Shown here: positions 11,758 to 25,183 of the stretch, piece by piece
How positions within the stretch are numbered: position 1 is the first letter of the stretch
Layout: each line of letters opens with the position of its first letter
Assembly (NCBI GenBank): GCA_023678885.1
Contig: CM042954.1
Location: 2,788,198-2,852,197 of the forward strand
Direction: 5' to 3'
From: Pogostemon cablin
Taxonomy: Eukaryota; Streptophyta; Magnoliopsida; Lamiales; Lamiaceae
Length of the DNA stretch: 64,000 bases
The notes under the pieces: generated by a model
Databases searched by the model: none
The model's input: only the letters and a program-made list of their open reading frames with translations
What the model was told of the DNA's origin: nothing
Translations under genes and position numbers: made by a program

Positions 11758-11901
11758 TTTCTAAATTTGAAGGTATTTGAGCTTATAAATTGAAGTTTGA
11801 GCTTTGATAACTCAACAGATCTGAGTGCTAAAAATTTGAGCTTAGAAGAGACTTTTCCTCTTGGAATAGATTAGTTAGGAGTCAAAACACCAAAGGAAGA
11901 A

Positions 11902-12836
11902 ATGACTAAAACTGTGTCTGAAACAGAGGAGGTCAAGATGGCTGGAAATCAACATAATCCAGATAACATGACCATTCGCGATACTTTCAAATCACCAAGT
12001 GTGGGAAACACTAAAGTGATTGGAGCAGAGAATGAATGACGCATTTGAAATACGGCGGGCTATCATAACCATGGTAGAAAGGAATCCATTCGCAGGAGGA
12101 GTTTTTGATTGCCCACATGCCCATCTGAGGAGTTATAATTGTTATGGTGATACAATTAAGATTAGAGGTATTTCTGAAGACATAGCGAGATTGAAGCATT
12201 TTCAATTCTCATTGATTGACAGAGCTATAGAGTGGTATGATATGTTGGAGTCTGGTAGCATCACTACGTGGGAAGGTCTACAGCAGAAGTTTTTGGGCAG
12301 ATACATGCCACAATCTAAAGTCTTTCAGCTGAAGTAGAATATAAATCAATTCCAGCAAAAGCAAGGTGAGAGTTTTCATGAGCCATGGGACACATTTAAT
12401 TATATGTTGAGAAGGTGTCCACAGCATGGAATTTCCAAGGTCTAATATGTGAGTGTATTCAATAGCGGTTGGATCTGGAAGCTCGAGTACTCATAGATGT
12501 ATCATCTGGTGGAGCGCTATTTAGGAAAAGCGTGATTGAGGCTGAAATATTGTTTGAGGAGATTTTATTGAATTCATGAGATTGGCCTATAGAAAGACTG
12601 CATGGAAATTATGTCCTTGGAAAGGTAGTATGGATTGAGCATCGTAATGCACGTCAGATAAGATAGAGAAGATAGCATCCACTATAGAGGAGATGAGTAA
12701 GCAAACAACCATGTTGACTCAAGGAAGTAATATGGGAGTAAATCAAGGGCAAGGAAATGGTGATGAAATGATATACCCTCAGGAAGTGGAATATGTTAAT
12801 TTTGCTATGGGGCAGATTATTCAAGGGGATAGAGCA
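11902..12836 (+). pseudogene. Gag remnant of an Athila/Tat-like Ty3/gypsy element, 5' part
   Basis: The ATG at 11902 opens a short frame that shifts to 12020-12337, which encodes a retrotransposon gag core including NCYGDTIKIRGISEDIARL and WYDMLESGSITTWE. After the stop at 12337 the similarity continues as QGESFHEPWD and RRCPQHGI, with many further stops. Gag would form the virus-like particle. The remnant is interrupted at 12837 by a solo LTR whose target duplication lies in the gag, and continues at 14751. Confidence 0.75.
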
Positions 12837-14745
12837 TGTTGAGAGTGAAAATTAGCGTGTTTTAGTGTTCAATTTAACACTTTTTTAAGGGAATTATTGT
12901 TATATACTAGTACAAGTGTCTTATATTTGATATATGTGAGAAAAAGGTGTGTTTGAGGTGTTTTATTGTGTTTTAGGTGGAAAAAGGAATAAAAGTGCAA
13001 TGTTGGAGAAAAGGTGTAACTTGTGCAAGAATATTGGAAAACGCACGTTCAACTTGTGTAATTTTTCTGTATTTGTATGGAGCTCAAAACTAAAAGTGTG
13101 ATACATAGTTGGAAATCCACTGAATATTGGATCGTTTCGGCATAAAGAACACCCCAATCAATTTCCAAACGAGAAAGTTATGATCAAAATGGTAACGTCG
13201 CGCAAGATGTGCCGAACAGAACAACTGTGCCACTTCGTATGACTTTTTATACATTCAAATGTTGGATTTTTTGTGATTTCTTTATATGGATAGAAAGCCA
13301 AGGAAGAGATGATCACGTGAGCATAAGAAACACTCAAATCGGAGTTTGGATGTGGAAGTTATACGTGAAATGGTGAGATTGCGCAAGCTGGTTTGACCTC
13401 GCTGATCTGGTTCGACCACTGGTTTGGGTCGAACCAGGAACCTGAAAACGTGTTACAGAGTGGTTCAACCTTCCTGATCTGGTTCGACCAAGCCTAAAAG
13501 TCGAACCAAATGCCAGAACGGCTCTAAATCCGTATTTTTACACCCCCTGTGCGTGTATTTTCGTGTTTTCCAAGAAAAAGCACATCCAATGTCCATAAAG
13601 AGAGCTTACAAGTATAAAAGGGGATGTAGATCACACCAATGAGGGACCGGACCGCAATACATCTATCCTACACCACCCCACAAGGGGGGGTCACCCCCCA
13701 ACCATCATCCACATCCTTTCCTCTATCCATCCATCACTGTGAACATTCGTCTGTGGAATTAAGAGAAGAATTCAAGACGGAGAAGGACGCGACGACTCCC
13801 GCATTTAGGATTTAATTCGTTTCCTAATTTATCTTGTATTTTTTAGACATATGGGTAAAATCTATTCAACCCCCATGATTGTTCTTCACAACATCATGGG
13901 CTAGAATTGTTTTAGTAGAACTAGGGTTTTGAAAGTTTTTATGAATTAATTAAACTTTCGTGTGTATACTCCATACAACACTACTTGTGGTTTAGTTTAT
14001 ATATGACTATGCGTTTTTAATTCATACTCAGAGTTGTTTTGTGCATCATTAACTGTTATGTAGAGTCTGAATACATATCTTGGTTATTGATTGAGTGAGT
14101 TCACCGCTGAGCAGGATTCCATGTTATGATTCTAAGTAAGGGGACTCCGAAGCTTCATTAGAACTGTCATATATGAATACTTGTTAATTGAATCTAATTC
14201 AGGTTAATAAGTTGGACAAAGATGATAACTTCATAGTACCTATAAAGGGAGATCATATCGGGTTAGAGTACCGATTGGCCAGGAAAATAATTTATACTGA
14301 TAGTACCTAGAAAGAGGGATGAATTATATCTCTTGCTCCAAGGTTATTCACACGTGTTACACCCATATTTACTTGTGTCTATAGAGTAAATTTGCGCGGC
14401 TTAGTGATGCGTCCATATTCCAAAAGACAGAGTCGGACATTGATACACGAAAGGAGATTAATGAGTGAAACCGAATTTTCCTAGAGCTACCTATTCTCCA
14501 TTCTTGAGTCACTTTCGAATTCTTCTAAGTGCTTTTATTTTAATTGTTATTTTAATTAATTTGTCAGTAGATTGATAATTAAATTCTCAAACTTAATTGC
14601 CACTTGTCTTAATTAATTTAGTAAATAATTACATTGATAATACGCGGTCCTTTGGGTTCGATTTTTAACTTAGTCGCTTGCTTAAACTGCAACGATATCT
14701 TCAATACTTAGGGATTAATTTGGCATACAAAGAAAACGCTCATCA
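12837..14745 (+). mobile_element. Solo LTR, Athila-like family subtype A
   Basis: Begins TGTTGAGAGTGAAAATTAGC and ends CGCTCATCA, flanked by perfect 5-bp repeats GAGCA (12832-12836 and 14746-14750). It is 1,909 bp long and is the same family as the minus-strand LTR at 2678-4692, with TTCGACC-rich central sequence (about 13390-13510). Solo LTRs arise by recombination between the two LTRs of an inserted element. No primer site or genes are present. Confidence 0.9.
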
Positions 14746-14750
14746 GAGCA

Positions 14751-16612
14751 CCTCAAAATTTGCAAGGAGGTAGGCAATAGTAATCACCAAGGGGAGAACT
14801 ACTAAAACCAAGGGGTAAAGAAGGGAAGATAATTTCTGATGGAGCAATCAGAATGCAATTATATGATGGGAAGCCTATATTTGAAGATTTGTTGAAGCAT
14901 TATATCAATGGCACACAGGCTAGAATGAAGTCCAGTGTTACCAAGCTTGAAAAAGTTAAAGAGGAAGCATGCAGCATATTATAGGACAATTAGCCGACAC
15001 AATAGGTTCATTGTAGCAGAAGGGTAAACTTCCATCTAATACGTAAACGATCCCTAAGGAATAGTTTAAAGTTATCACCCTGAGGAGTGGAACGCAGTAT
15101 AAGGTACCTAGGATGTTGTCGGATCAAGCAGGAAATGAAATGAAGATCAAAAAGTCAAACAAAAATAATCAGGACAACGCTGACATAAGGCACAAATTGT
15201 GTGTCGGGGATGGCAAGACTCGTTCCAACCTCTATTCGGCAAGAGCGCTCATGCCATCCTACGAAAGTAGTAGCGGGCAGTATGATTCGTGCCGATGTGC
15301 GGTACGAATTTGATTTCTGTTCGGCACAACTCATGCCATGGTCAACACGAATTCAATTTCGTGCAGCACGACTTGAGATCATCTCTACCAGAAGATTCCG
15401 AAGCTCGTTCCCGACCTCCTTAAGCCCGATCCCAATGTTTCCCAGACTGTTGAACATGATGAAAATCCAAATGAACCTGAGGTGAGATTGAGAAAGTGAA
15501 AAAAGCTAAGGCAAAAAGGGCAGAAAGAGAAAAAGAAAGTGGAATTTGAAAAGGATGCTTGGGAGATTCCAAAGACAAAAGTTCCAATCCAGTTTCCACA
15601 AAGATTTTTAAGAAATGATTAGATGAAAAATTCAAAAAAATTTAAAAAATTTTAAGAAAATCCAGATTAATATTCCTTACATAGAAGCCTTAGAACAGAT
15701 GCCTAGTTATGCCAGGATTGCGAAAGATATCATGTCTAAAAGGAAGGGTATGATAGGAGCTGAGACTGTTAATTTGATAGAGAGCTGCAGTTCAGTGATA
15801 AAAGAAACCTCATGTGAAGTTAGAATATTTTGGAAACTTTACCATACCTTGTGAAATTGGGAAAGGTTCAGCTAAGAGAGCCTTATGTGATTTACGAGCA
15901 AGCATCAATCTAATTCCATGTGGAGTCTTCTAAAAGCTTAGTGGATTCGAAGCTGACATCTGTAGCAATGCAGCTTGCTGATAGATCCATGACCTACCAT
16001 AGGGGGTGGTTGAAGATGTCTTAGTGAAGGTGGCAAATTTCATATTTCCAGTGGACTTCATTGTGCTAGACGAGGAAGAAGAAGATGATGATGAAAAAGT
16101 TCCTCTAATTTTGGGAAAGTCGTTCCTCATGACTGCAGGAGCTCATATATATTGATGTGAAGAAAGGGGAGCTGAAGTTGAAAGTCAATGATGAATAAGT
16201 ACTTTTCTCAATTGATAAAAATATGAAGTGACCTAGTGACAAGCAAGAGTGCAGAAGCATTGAAGTAGTAGAGGGAATCACAGAGGAGAGCCTACCTTTG
16301 ATCCTGTCTGAGGATCCACTTGAAAAATGTCAAAGCGAATTTCTTACTTTTCCTACTACTATTTTTAATGACATGTTTGATTTTCCATTGGTTTTAGGAA
16401 GAAGAGATAATTTCTACTTGAAGCCTCCTAACTTACCTCCGGATATCTACAAATTTGAAAATTCTGCTCTAATTTTAATTTCCTTTTTCATGATTATATT
16501 GAAGCTAAAAATTCTAACTTATTTAATCTTAAATTTGTTAGAAAAGATGATTATAAAATTAAGTGGAAGATTGATAAGAAGAAGTATAGACGACCCTATG
16601 AGAAAGAAATGA
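14751..16612 (+). pseudogene. Gag-protease remnant of the same Athila/Tat-like element, 3' part
   Basis: Resumes after the solo LTR and contains stops throughout. Near 15665-15800 it encodes IPYIEALEQMPSYARIAKDI and an ETVNLIESCSSVI segment typical of the region before the aspartic protease. The protease active-site region near 15885-15930 reads CDLRASINL, where the family has Gly in place of Arg. LILGKSFLMTAGAHIY follows near 16100-16150. The frame 16298-16612 then loses similarity. No RT, RNase H or integrase follows; that region is occupied by a LINE fragment and short spacers. Confidence 0.7.
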
Positions 16613-16809
16613 CCATGATCATATACTTTTTGTGAAATTGGTAAATGTATATTTCACTGAAAACGTTTACAATGTACTTACGTACTTGCGAATACAAGTC
16701 AAGCCACCTTATCCAATCTACCTAAGTGAAAACTTAGGGTGAATACATCTAAATGTCATCAATGATTTAAATGCAAGGATGCAATCTGCATTTTAATTCT
16801 ATCCGCTAC

Positions 16810-17560
16810 ATGTCTCGAAGATAGCATCCTCAATCCAAAATGAAGAGTGTTCCTTTCCATCCATGTGGGATAAACAAATGTAGCAAAGGTGATATAAAGG
16901 AGTCTTCGTGCCTTTGTGTTGCTTCCTGTATCTGCTATGATCTTACGAAAGGCATCTTGACGGACGTAATTCTCCTTCTCCTACATGCAATCCATCTTAT
17001 CATGTCTTCCCATATGTGCTTGGTATAGTGGCAATGAAAGAAAAGGTGTGGAATTGTTTCAATATCAAAACAAAATCCACATCGTCCATCCTCTCGATTG
17101 CACCACACCCTATCCTTTGTTGTCAATCGCTCTGTATAAACCAACCAGAGCCTAAAGCTTTATTTCTTCACAATCCATTTGTACCATATTTGCTTGAATA
17201 CAAAGCTAGAGTCGGGTGTTTCATTGTTCCTCAAGAGAATGTACATTCGACTTGCTTTGAATATTCCATTTTCATAACAACTCTCCATGACTTGATCTAC
17301 TCCTTCATCTCCCTCCGCTTCATGCTCAATTGTGTTACAGATACTGATCAGTGTTCTCCACAAATATGAAGAATTAGCTCCCGGGGAGACGACTGTCCAG
17401 TGCGAAGAAGTAAGGTAGACAAAGTGGATCCATTTTACCCAAACTGAAGAGGCCTCCTTATGTACATCCCAAAGTGCAGGTAGTAATGTGAGGTCTCCAT
17501 GATCATATTTGTGACTAAGAAATGTGAGCTAGTAAATGTGGATAGAAGATGAAAAAGAAG
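16810..17560 (-). pseudogene. LINE (non-LTR retrotransposon) 3' fragment with RT zinc-binding domain
   Basis: Minus-strand translation gives WVKWIHFVYLTSSHWTVV near 17380-17450, a Trp- and Lys-rich stretch, then the zinc-binding region VYTERLTTKDRVW with CGFC and HLFFHCHYTKHIWED (16960-17140). This order is the C-terminal zf-RVT part of plant L1-type LINEs. There is one stop at about 17160 and further stops downstream. A 5' truncated insertion is usual for LINEs. It lies within the Athila-like remnant in the opposite direction. Confidence 0.75.
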
Positions 17561-17619
17561 TACTTGAAAATAAGAATGAAAGAAGACTGCCCTCTAATCT
17601 AGTATTCCAGAAAAATCTG

Positions 17620-17860
17620 CACTTTGTCGCGCACTCCGACGTTAAACATGAGCACTTGATGGGGGGGTCTACCCATCTGTTGGTTTTTTTTATATTGCTT
17701 TCAGTATTTTACTTTTTGTGCATGTTGTGTTGTAGGAGATCTATATCTTCAGATGCAAGCATATGCCTAAGGTAATAACATCATTTTTCAAATTTAGTTT
17801 CACTCTTCATTTTGAACTAAGTTTTGGGGGGTGTGATGTTCTTCCTTATCTAATTAGCAC
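17620..17860 (+). other. Post-pol region of the Athila-like remnant
   Basis: CTCCGACGTTAAACATGAGC at 17635 matches the minus-strand copy at 32749-32790, and AAGTTTTGGGGGG (17820-17832) matches the purine tract at about 32610-32625 on minus. Both belong to the region following pol in this element family. Confidence 0.55.
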
Positions 17861-18963
17861 CAATGTATTTGAGTCGATTCGATTCCTTTACACCTCTAAT
17901 TCGTGATTGATGATTGTGTTGGTTTTCTGATTATTCATCTCATTTTTTACATTCTCTTTAGTAGCCCCTGCATGCTAGCTTTTACAATGGCAATGATGAC
18001 GGTAGTGGTGTTCTCATAGAGGAGCTTACATATGATCCAGCTTACAGTTCTTACTATTACTAGAATGTAAACCCGCATCTTCCCCCTCCGCTGGATAGGT
18101 CATTCGCACGACCATTTGGAAGGCCCAAGTGGACCCCAAGGAAGCTTGTATTGGTGATAGGTGGCGAGTAAATCAGACTGGTTTTGGTTTTGGTTAAGGT
18201 GGTGGTGTTAGTAGTTGGAGGGGAAATTCCAAATAAATTAATAAATTCATTCACAAAAAAAAATTAGTCAGGGCACATGAAGCTATAAAAGAAATTTATG
18301 TGAAAAAACAGTTTTTAACTCTACATCCCAAAATACCTTTTCATTAAGAACACCCAACCCACTTACATTGCACCCAACACTCTAATTTACTAATCCCACG
18401 AAAACACCCCCACGCTAATCTAGGCATTGCCAGCCATCACGCGTCTGTGATGCTAGTTCCATGGAAGTTGATCAAATCTTGGGCGTTGATCAATAATCAT
18501 GGAAATGATGATGAATTCTTGAACAAGCCCAAATCTTCGCCCTAGATTCCTGATAAAATACCTCCTAAACTGGACTCTCTTTTTCTCAACCTAATCCCCC
18601 CTAAACCAGTAGCAACATGTGCGCTATTCCCAATCAAGTTTTCATAATATTCAATTATACATAGCATCTTAAAAATGAAACTTCAGAGAGTCAGCACAAT
18701 AAAGGCAACAACAAAATGAAATTCATCATGTCAAAGTACCATCGTTACAAGCCTAAAAGTAAAGACTTTCTTCACAATTGCCTTCATAATAATTCAGATG
18801 TATTTAACAAAAACCAAAATTATGGATTCAATTTAAAATAAAGGATGACCATTGCGAGTATTTAGTATTACAAACGAGTTAGAAAAGTGGCAAGGGTTGC
18901 AAAGAGTGGAAGCATTCACAACATTCATCAAACTTCCAAGCTATACATCCCCGGATATAAAAA
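17861..18963. other. Unassigned sequence and 3' flank of the MINDY gene
   Basis: 17950-18250 holds a short frame with tyrosine- and proline-rich stretches that may be Athila-like remnant. From about 18650 to 18963 the sequence is AT-rich and would contain the 3' UTR of the minus-strand MINDY gene. Nothing else was recognised. Confidence 0.35.
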
Positions 18964-21900
18964 TCACATCACAATGCACTTCTCTTTTGACTTTGACTCC
19001 TGCTTAGATGAGCCTGTAGGCTTCCCGCTACTTTGAGAGACCTGTAAATGATTTTAAGTTTTAGACATTCCAACCATTTAAATCATGCACTTGAAGAAAC
19101 TCTATGCCACATCCCCAAACCAAAAAAAAAAAAATCTATAACTAAGCTAAAAAAGAAACTAATTAGAACAGATACTTGCACTGGATATTGACCAAAAGTC
19201 CCAAAATTGTAAAAACTGAAGAAATTAGATCTGCCCAACATCCATGTACGCACACACACAGTAGCAGCCTGTTGTCGCGCAACAAACCTGTGAATACCAC
19301 TGAATTAACAGCGAGACAATGCCACGGAAAAGCCTACAACAAGGAGCACACAGGGTTGCATTCCTTTCTAGTAACATAATGAACAAATGCTCATACAAAC
19401 CTTTTGGTCAAGCCATTCATCTAAGTCTAAATAATTGCTCAAGTAAAACAGCAATAATCATTATTTATGGGACTCAAGTATCATTTAATGCAGATGAAGC
19501 AAACAAACATTAGAAAGACTTGCTACTGAATACTTTCGAAATTGACATAGAAATGCTCAAAAAGGAAATGTCAACTCAATTCCACATCTCTATTCCTTAG
19601 ACATCCAAGAAATTCTGATCTAGTCACTTGTCTCTTATTCCAAAATACAGGCATGAAATTTTTTGGAGCCAAACAGGATTCATGAGAAAAGAAACAAAGA
19701 GAAGCACAATGATGTATAGCCCACAAAGAGGATTATGGGTATTTATTTATAGCCTCTTTCTTGAGCAACTCAATTACATAAGCATTAGGGTAGACAGATA
19801 GTATTTTCCATTAATTCCAAGTAGGCACATAAAGAAATTCATAAACATACCTGAGGACCAGTGACCAGTCTTGAACTGCCACTAATGGATGGTTGCTGCC
19901 GCTGCCGTTGCTGCTGCTGCTCCTGCTGCTGATGATCAAATTCCTGTTGTTGAAGAGCTATTGCCAATTGCAAATCAGAACTGCAAGAAAAGGATTCAAG
20001 TAACCCCGCGCCAGAGGTTGCTCCAGATCAGAAACCAAGATTTGAGTGGCATGATGAGATGCCGCTATGAAAGTAAAAGATGCCCTAAATAGAAGGTGAT
20101 AGAGACCTGCCAAAATCTGGCGAATGACTCTAAAGCCAATGCCAGGGAAAATAAAAATCAAACTGACATAACAAATCAACAGTATTCCCATAACAAATAT
20201 TAATTTTTCACACTCAGAAAAAAAAAAATTATTCAATACTTACCCAGGAAAGGACTCCCATGAATGTTACAGGTAAAGATATCCAAGTAATTTTACATAT
20301 TACATGAAGGAGAAAATAAGGTCAATACCCATTGTATGATAAATAAAAACCCAGAGTACAAGGACATCACATTCCAGAGAAGTAGAGAATTACTTGAAAC
20401 TTGAATTTGGTTGGGCACTATCAATACTAGATAGATAGTCCTGCAAGAAGAGATTCAATTAAATCAAGCACTTAAATGCAGGAACTGTGAACATAAATAA
20501 AGCCACATACTGCAGTATTAGCCATGGCGTTATGTTCATCCCATGTGCTGCTGGAATGGTCATCCATCTTGAATTCCTTGAAATTGCCCGTCATGTACAC
20601 AGTGTCACCATTTACCTAATCATAATAGCCAAATTCACATTATATATATGAAATCAATGCCTCAAATACTCTTTTCAAAGAGGTTTCAACAAAATAAATT
20701 ATTATTCAATGTTGTCTCCAAACATTGTATAATAATACCATGCATATTAATAGTGCCTATTTCACCCCAAAAGTGTCAAATTTTAAATTACAATAAAAGG
20801 AAAACAAAAACACATTCCTATTAAGAGGTTTACACTATTAAAAGAGCCCCAACATAATGACTTGTTCAATAAGCTCCAATAATGCTTCTCATCCTAGAAA
20901 AATTGGAACCTCATTAAGAGGCTCTAGATCTTCATGTTACAAGGACTTGTGAAGGGATGCCAAATATGAGTGCCCATACTCATGCACCTCAGGGTTTGAG
21001 GAGTACAACAATTCAATTACAAGTTATTTTCTGTCCATGTCAATATCATAAAATTATGTTTGTACAGATGAAACTAATTAAAATTTAAATAAAGAGATAG
21101 TCAGAGAATATTACAAAAATCATCCCAAAAGCTCACCCTAGCTGTAGGCATTCAATAAGTGCATAAGCACTTTTCATAAATCTAAGAGTTGAACTTGTAG
21201 TATGATATGCTTAAAGCAGTAATCCACCGATTTCTACAGGTATTAAACATCATTTGAGCCTGCTATGGTTTATGATCGAAATGAAATTAAATACATCAAT
21301 GAACACAATAAGAACTCAAAATTAAGAATTAGAAATACCTCAGGAGGCTCAACTCCATTAATTCACACCCTACTGTATACATGAATCCATACAATCAAAA
21401 GAAACATAAAATTTTGATACAATCACATACCAAAGGCGCATGAAGAGTTATTAATTACTGTTTTTCTTAATTAGCCTTGATTTTTGAGCATAATTAGTAT
21501 GGGCAATGGTCTTATGGGATTTAGAATTCAATAAGTGCAACATGATTTTTACAGGTACTGTACATTGGGATCAGTTTTAGAACATTGTAGTGGCTTGGGA
21601 ATGAGTTTTCCAAGAAATTTTATCATCAATAGAATTGATAACCTTGTTCTTGTTCCATCTATTCCTTAATCTCAACAATTTGGTCTGACCTGCTAGATCC
21701 AATTAGCCATGACAAACACTCACTAAACAACAGAGAAAGAGCACATAAAATTGTTGGTGAAGAGAGTAGATAATCTCCAGACCAAGGTTAAAACCATGGG
21801 CTCCAGAATTGATGGGGTTGAAAAAAGTTTGGATTTGATTCAATCCCTACTCAATAGCAAGCTCAAGAAGGGGTTGGACAAGATAGAAGCATCAGCTACT

Positions 21901-24900
21901 GGAATGGCGAGGACCGCAGAATCTTTGAATGTGGCAGTTCCGACATATTTAGTGGTATCTCCTACAAAATTTGAGTTACCTGAGTTCCAAGGAGACAATC
22001 CTTCTACTTGGATTTCTCACGCTGAACAGTTTTCTTGTGTCGAGAAAACTCCTAAATCATGAAAATTTAATTGGCCTAGATTGCTATGGATAGGACAGCT
22101 CTCCAATGGTTGAAATGGCTTCTCACCCGTTGCCCGGACATAGGAAGGCGGAAATTGACCATCGAATTGCTTATGCGGTATGGAGATGACCCCTGATCAA
22201 GTGCATACTGCGCGTTGGCGGCCACCCATCAAACTGTTGCAGTTAATGAGTAAGTTGAACAATTTATATCGAGGATGTCGTCACTAACTAACCTCTCGGA
22301 TTCCGTTGTCATGAGACTATTTTTGAACAATTTGAAAGAGGACATCCGCTTCCGAATCTGTATTTAGGCGCTGAAGAGATCTGTGCTACCATGCACATTG
22401 ATCGGGAAATTAAAAGTGAGTTGATGTCCTATTGCCAACAAGCAGTTTAATGATTATCAAAAACAGTTTTTCATCTTATAGGGCATATTCTCATAGTGGG
22501 GGTTGACAACCCTCTCATCTGCTGGAAATCCATTGATAGGAATTGGGTACACCCCTACCAATCTCATTCAGCAAATCTTAAAGAGCCTAGTTCCCAACAA
22601 ATTAAAGAAACAATGGAATCGTTGGTTCCCACTCGAGGGCAACCTACTAAGCAGATGACACACATTCAGACCATAGAAACCTTTGACCAAAGGGCTTGTG
22701 CTTTAAGTGCAGGGAGCCTTACTCACCAACCTATGTATGTGCAAGTAAGTCACTGCGAATTATGCTCATCATTGCGGAAGACAAAGCTGACCCCGTTGAA
22801 GCTGAGATTACAAAAACCAAGTTGAAAGATAAGGAACCTAAAATTCAAGCTCAAGAGTTATCTCTTGCAACGTAGTTTGGACTTGATGGTCACAGAACTA
22901 TGAAGTTGGTGGCTTTGGTGAATGGAAAGGAAATGCTGGTAATGGTGGCAATGCTTTAGTGCTCATAAGTCGGTTGAGTGATTATAATTTCCATTTGATA
23001 ATGGAACATCTTTACCAGTGCTATTAGAAACATAAAGCAATATAATACTTCTACAGTGTGTTTGAATGTTTGTGGGATTAGGTGGGGTGAAGTTTTTTGT
23101 ATCCGCATTTATTTTTCCGTTACTGATGTTTATAACTTTATATGATACTAGGAATTTCTTGGCTTGCCACTTTCCCGAAACTAGTTGCAAGAACAGATGT
23201 TCGCAAGCTACTAGGGTTGAGTAACGTTGGATACTTTGGATCTCGAAGCTTGTTATTACCAAGACAATCGAGTTATGGATGAATCAGTTGAAATCCAGAA
23301 CTTATCAGAGGAGTTTCACACCATGATGAATGCAACTACTGGGCTTCCCCTTTTCCAGGACAAGGATCACTAAATTCCTCTTCTACCTAGTGCATCCCCT
23401 ATATTCATATGTTTAACAAGTATAGTACAACTCAAAAAACAGAAATGAGTGTTTTTACACCCATATCTTAGGCCTTAGAGAATGGAGAGCCAGTCAACGA
23501 ACCATTTGCTGTAGTTAATAAACAATTGTTCTCCAAAGATCAATTGGTTATCCTAGCTTCTTCTACGTAGGTAACTCATCTGCTTATTGAGTTCCAATCC
23601 ACGCCTTCAAGGGGCATTCTAGAGTCCCTTGGATCTATCGTAGTTTGCTTCTAATGTATATTGGCATGGCTCGATGAAATCTGTTACCAATTTTGTAGCC
23701 AAATGCAAAGGCTGATACATGAACTCCAGCTAGTCTTTTGCAACTACTCCTTATTTTGACAACTATTTTGGAAGATTAAAGTATGGATTTCATATCTGGC
23801 CTTCCTAGATCACAGCTGTGGGATATGATCTTGGCTCTGGAGGATCATTTGACATAAGTGACTCAACTTATTGGCTCAATTCACTCATACATAGCTCAGG
23901 CATTGCTACAGCTTTTTTCAAGGAGGTAACTCACCTTCTTGGGGAGCCACGTTGGATAGTATTAGATCAGGATTAGTTGTTCTTCAATTCATTTTGCTCA
24001 GAATTGTTTAAAGCTCTAGAAACTCAGCTTCGAATGGGTTCTGCTTATCACCTAGATAATGTTGGGCAAACTGAAGTCATGAATTTACGGTTTATTGTTG
24101 CTGGCCATCCTTATTGCTTGGGCACGATGGCAACCTTGTGCAGATTATTGCTCCAATACTAGTTATCACAAAGCTAAATACACCATTGTAAACAATGAAT
24201 GGCCGCCTTCCACAACTCTAATCCAATTTATTCCAGGAATTCAAAACTAGAGCAGTGGCTGATGAGCTGTAGGATATATGCAATCTTCCGCCACAAGCAT
24301 TTTCATTTGGAACGGGCACAGCATCGCATGGCACAAGCTGCAAATAAGCATAGGAGGGATGCCGAAATAAGCATTTTTATTCAAACATTCAAAAGTATGG
24401 CAGGCTCCACATTATTTTTGCCCTTTCGAGATTTTCACAGCGTATGGGTAAGGCAACTTGTATTTTGATCCTTTCCAAGGGGTTTAAGTTGCATCCGCTA
24501 TTTCATGTCTCGCAACTTAAGGCAGTGATTGGAGATCATCAAGCTAAGCCATACCATCAACCAAATTTGCAGGATGATACTCCTAACTACATTCAACACA
24601 ACCCAGCATTTTTTGTGATGTTCAGCGAGGGGATGAGTGTGTCACAGGTCTTGGTTGTTTGGAGGGGCTAGCTGAGGACGAGGTGACTTGAGCGGATGAA
24701 ATGTATTTTCGAGGGCTTGCGGCCTTGAGGACAAGGCTGTTTTTAAGGGGAGGGGAATCGATAACGTATCAAAGCAAGAAGATTTATTAATTACTTATTT
24801 TCTTAATTAGGATGGCCTTGATGTTATGGGCTTTAGCTGTATCTTTGATTCAATTTTAGAGTAGAGGCCAGAGGCTTGGGAAGGAGTTTTCTCCAGGAAA

Positions 24901-25152
24901 ATGTATCATCAATAGAATTGATTTGAATTTGTTCTTCTTCTGTTTATTCCTTGATCTCAATGGATTCATTCCAACTAATGATTATAAGAAATCATGAAAC
25001 CTAATCATAAAACGTATTTAAAAAAAGTTGCTTACTAATCATACCATGTTTCATTAAAATTAATGCCATATTGCTGCTAAATAATTAGACTTTGACAATT
25101 TAACATTTTACTTATTCTAAACAGATACCAAGAGCACCCAGTTGAGAGTGTG

Positions 25153-25183
<31 letters not shown>

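Noticed and set aside
25145..25180. GA-rich run in MINDY intron 8 as a regulatory site
   Set aside because: An ordinary microsatellite; no reason to assign a function.
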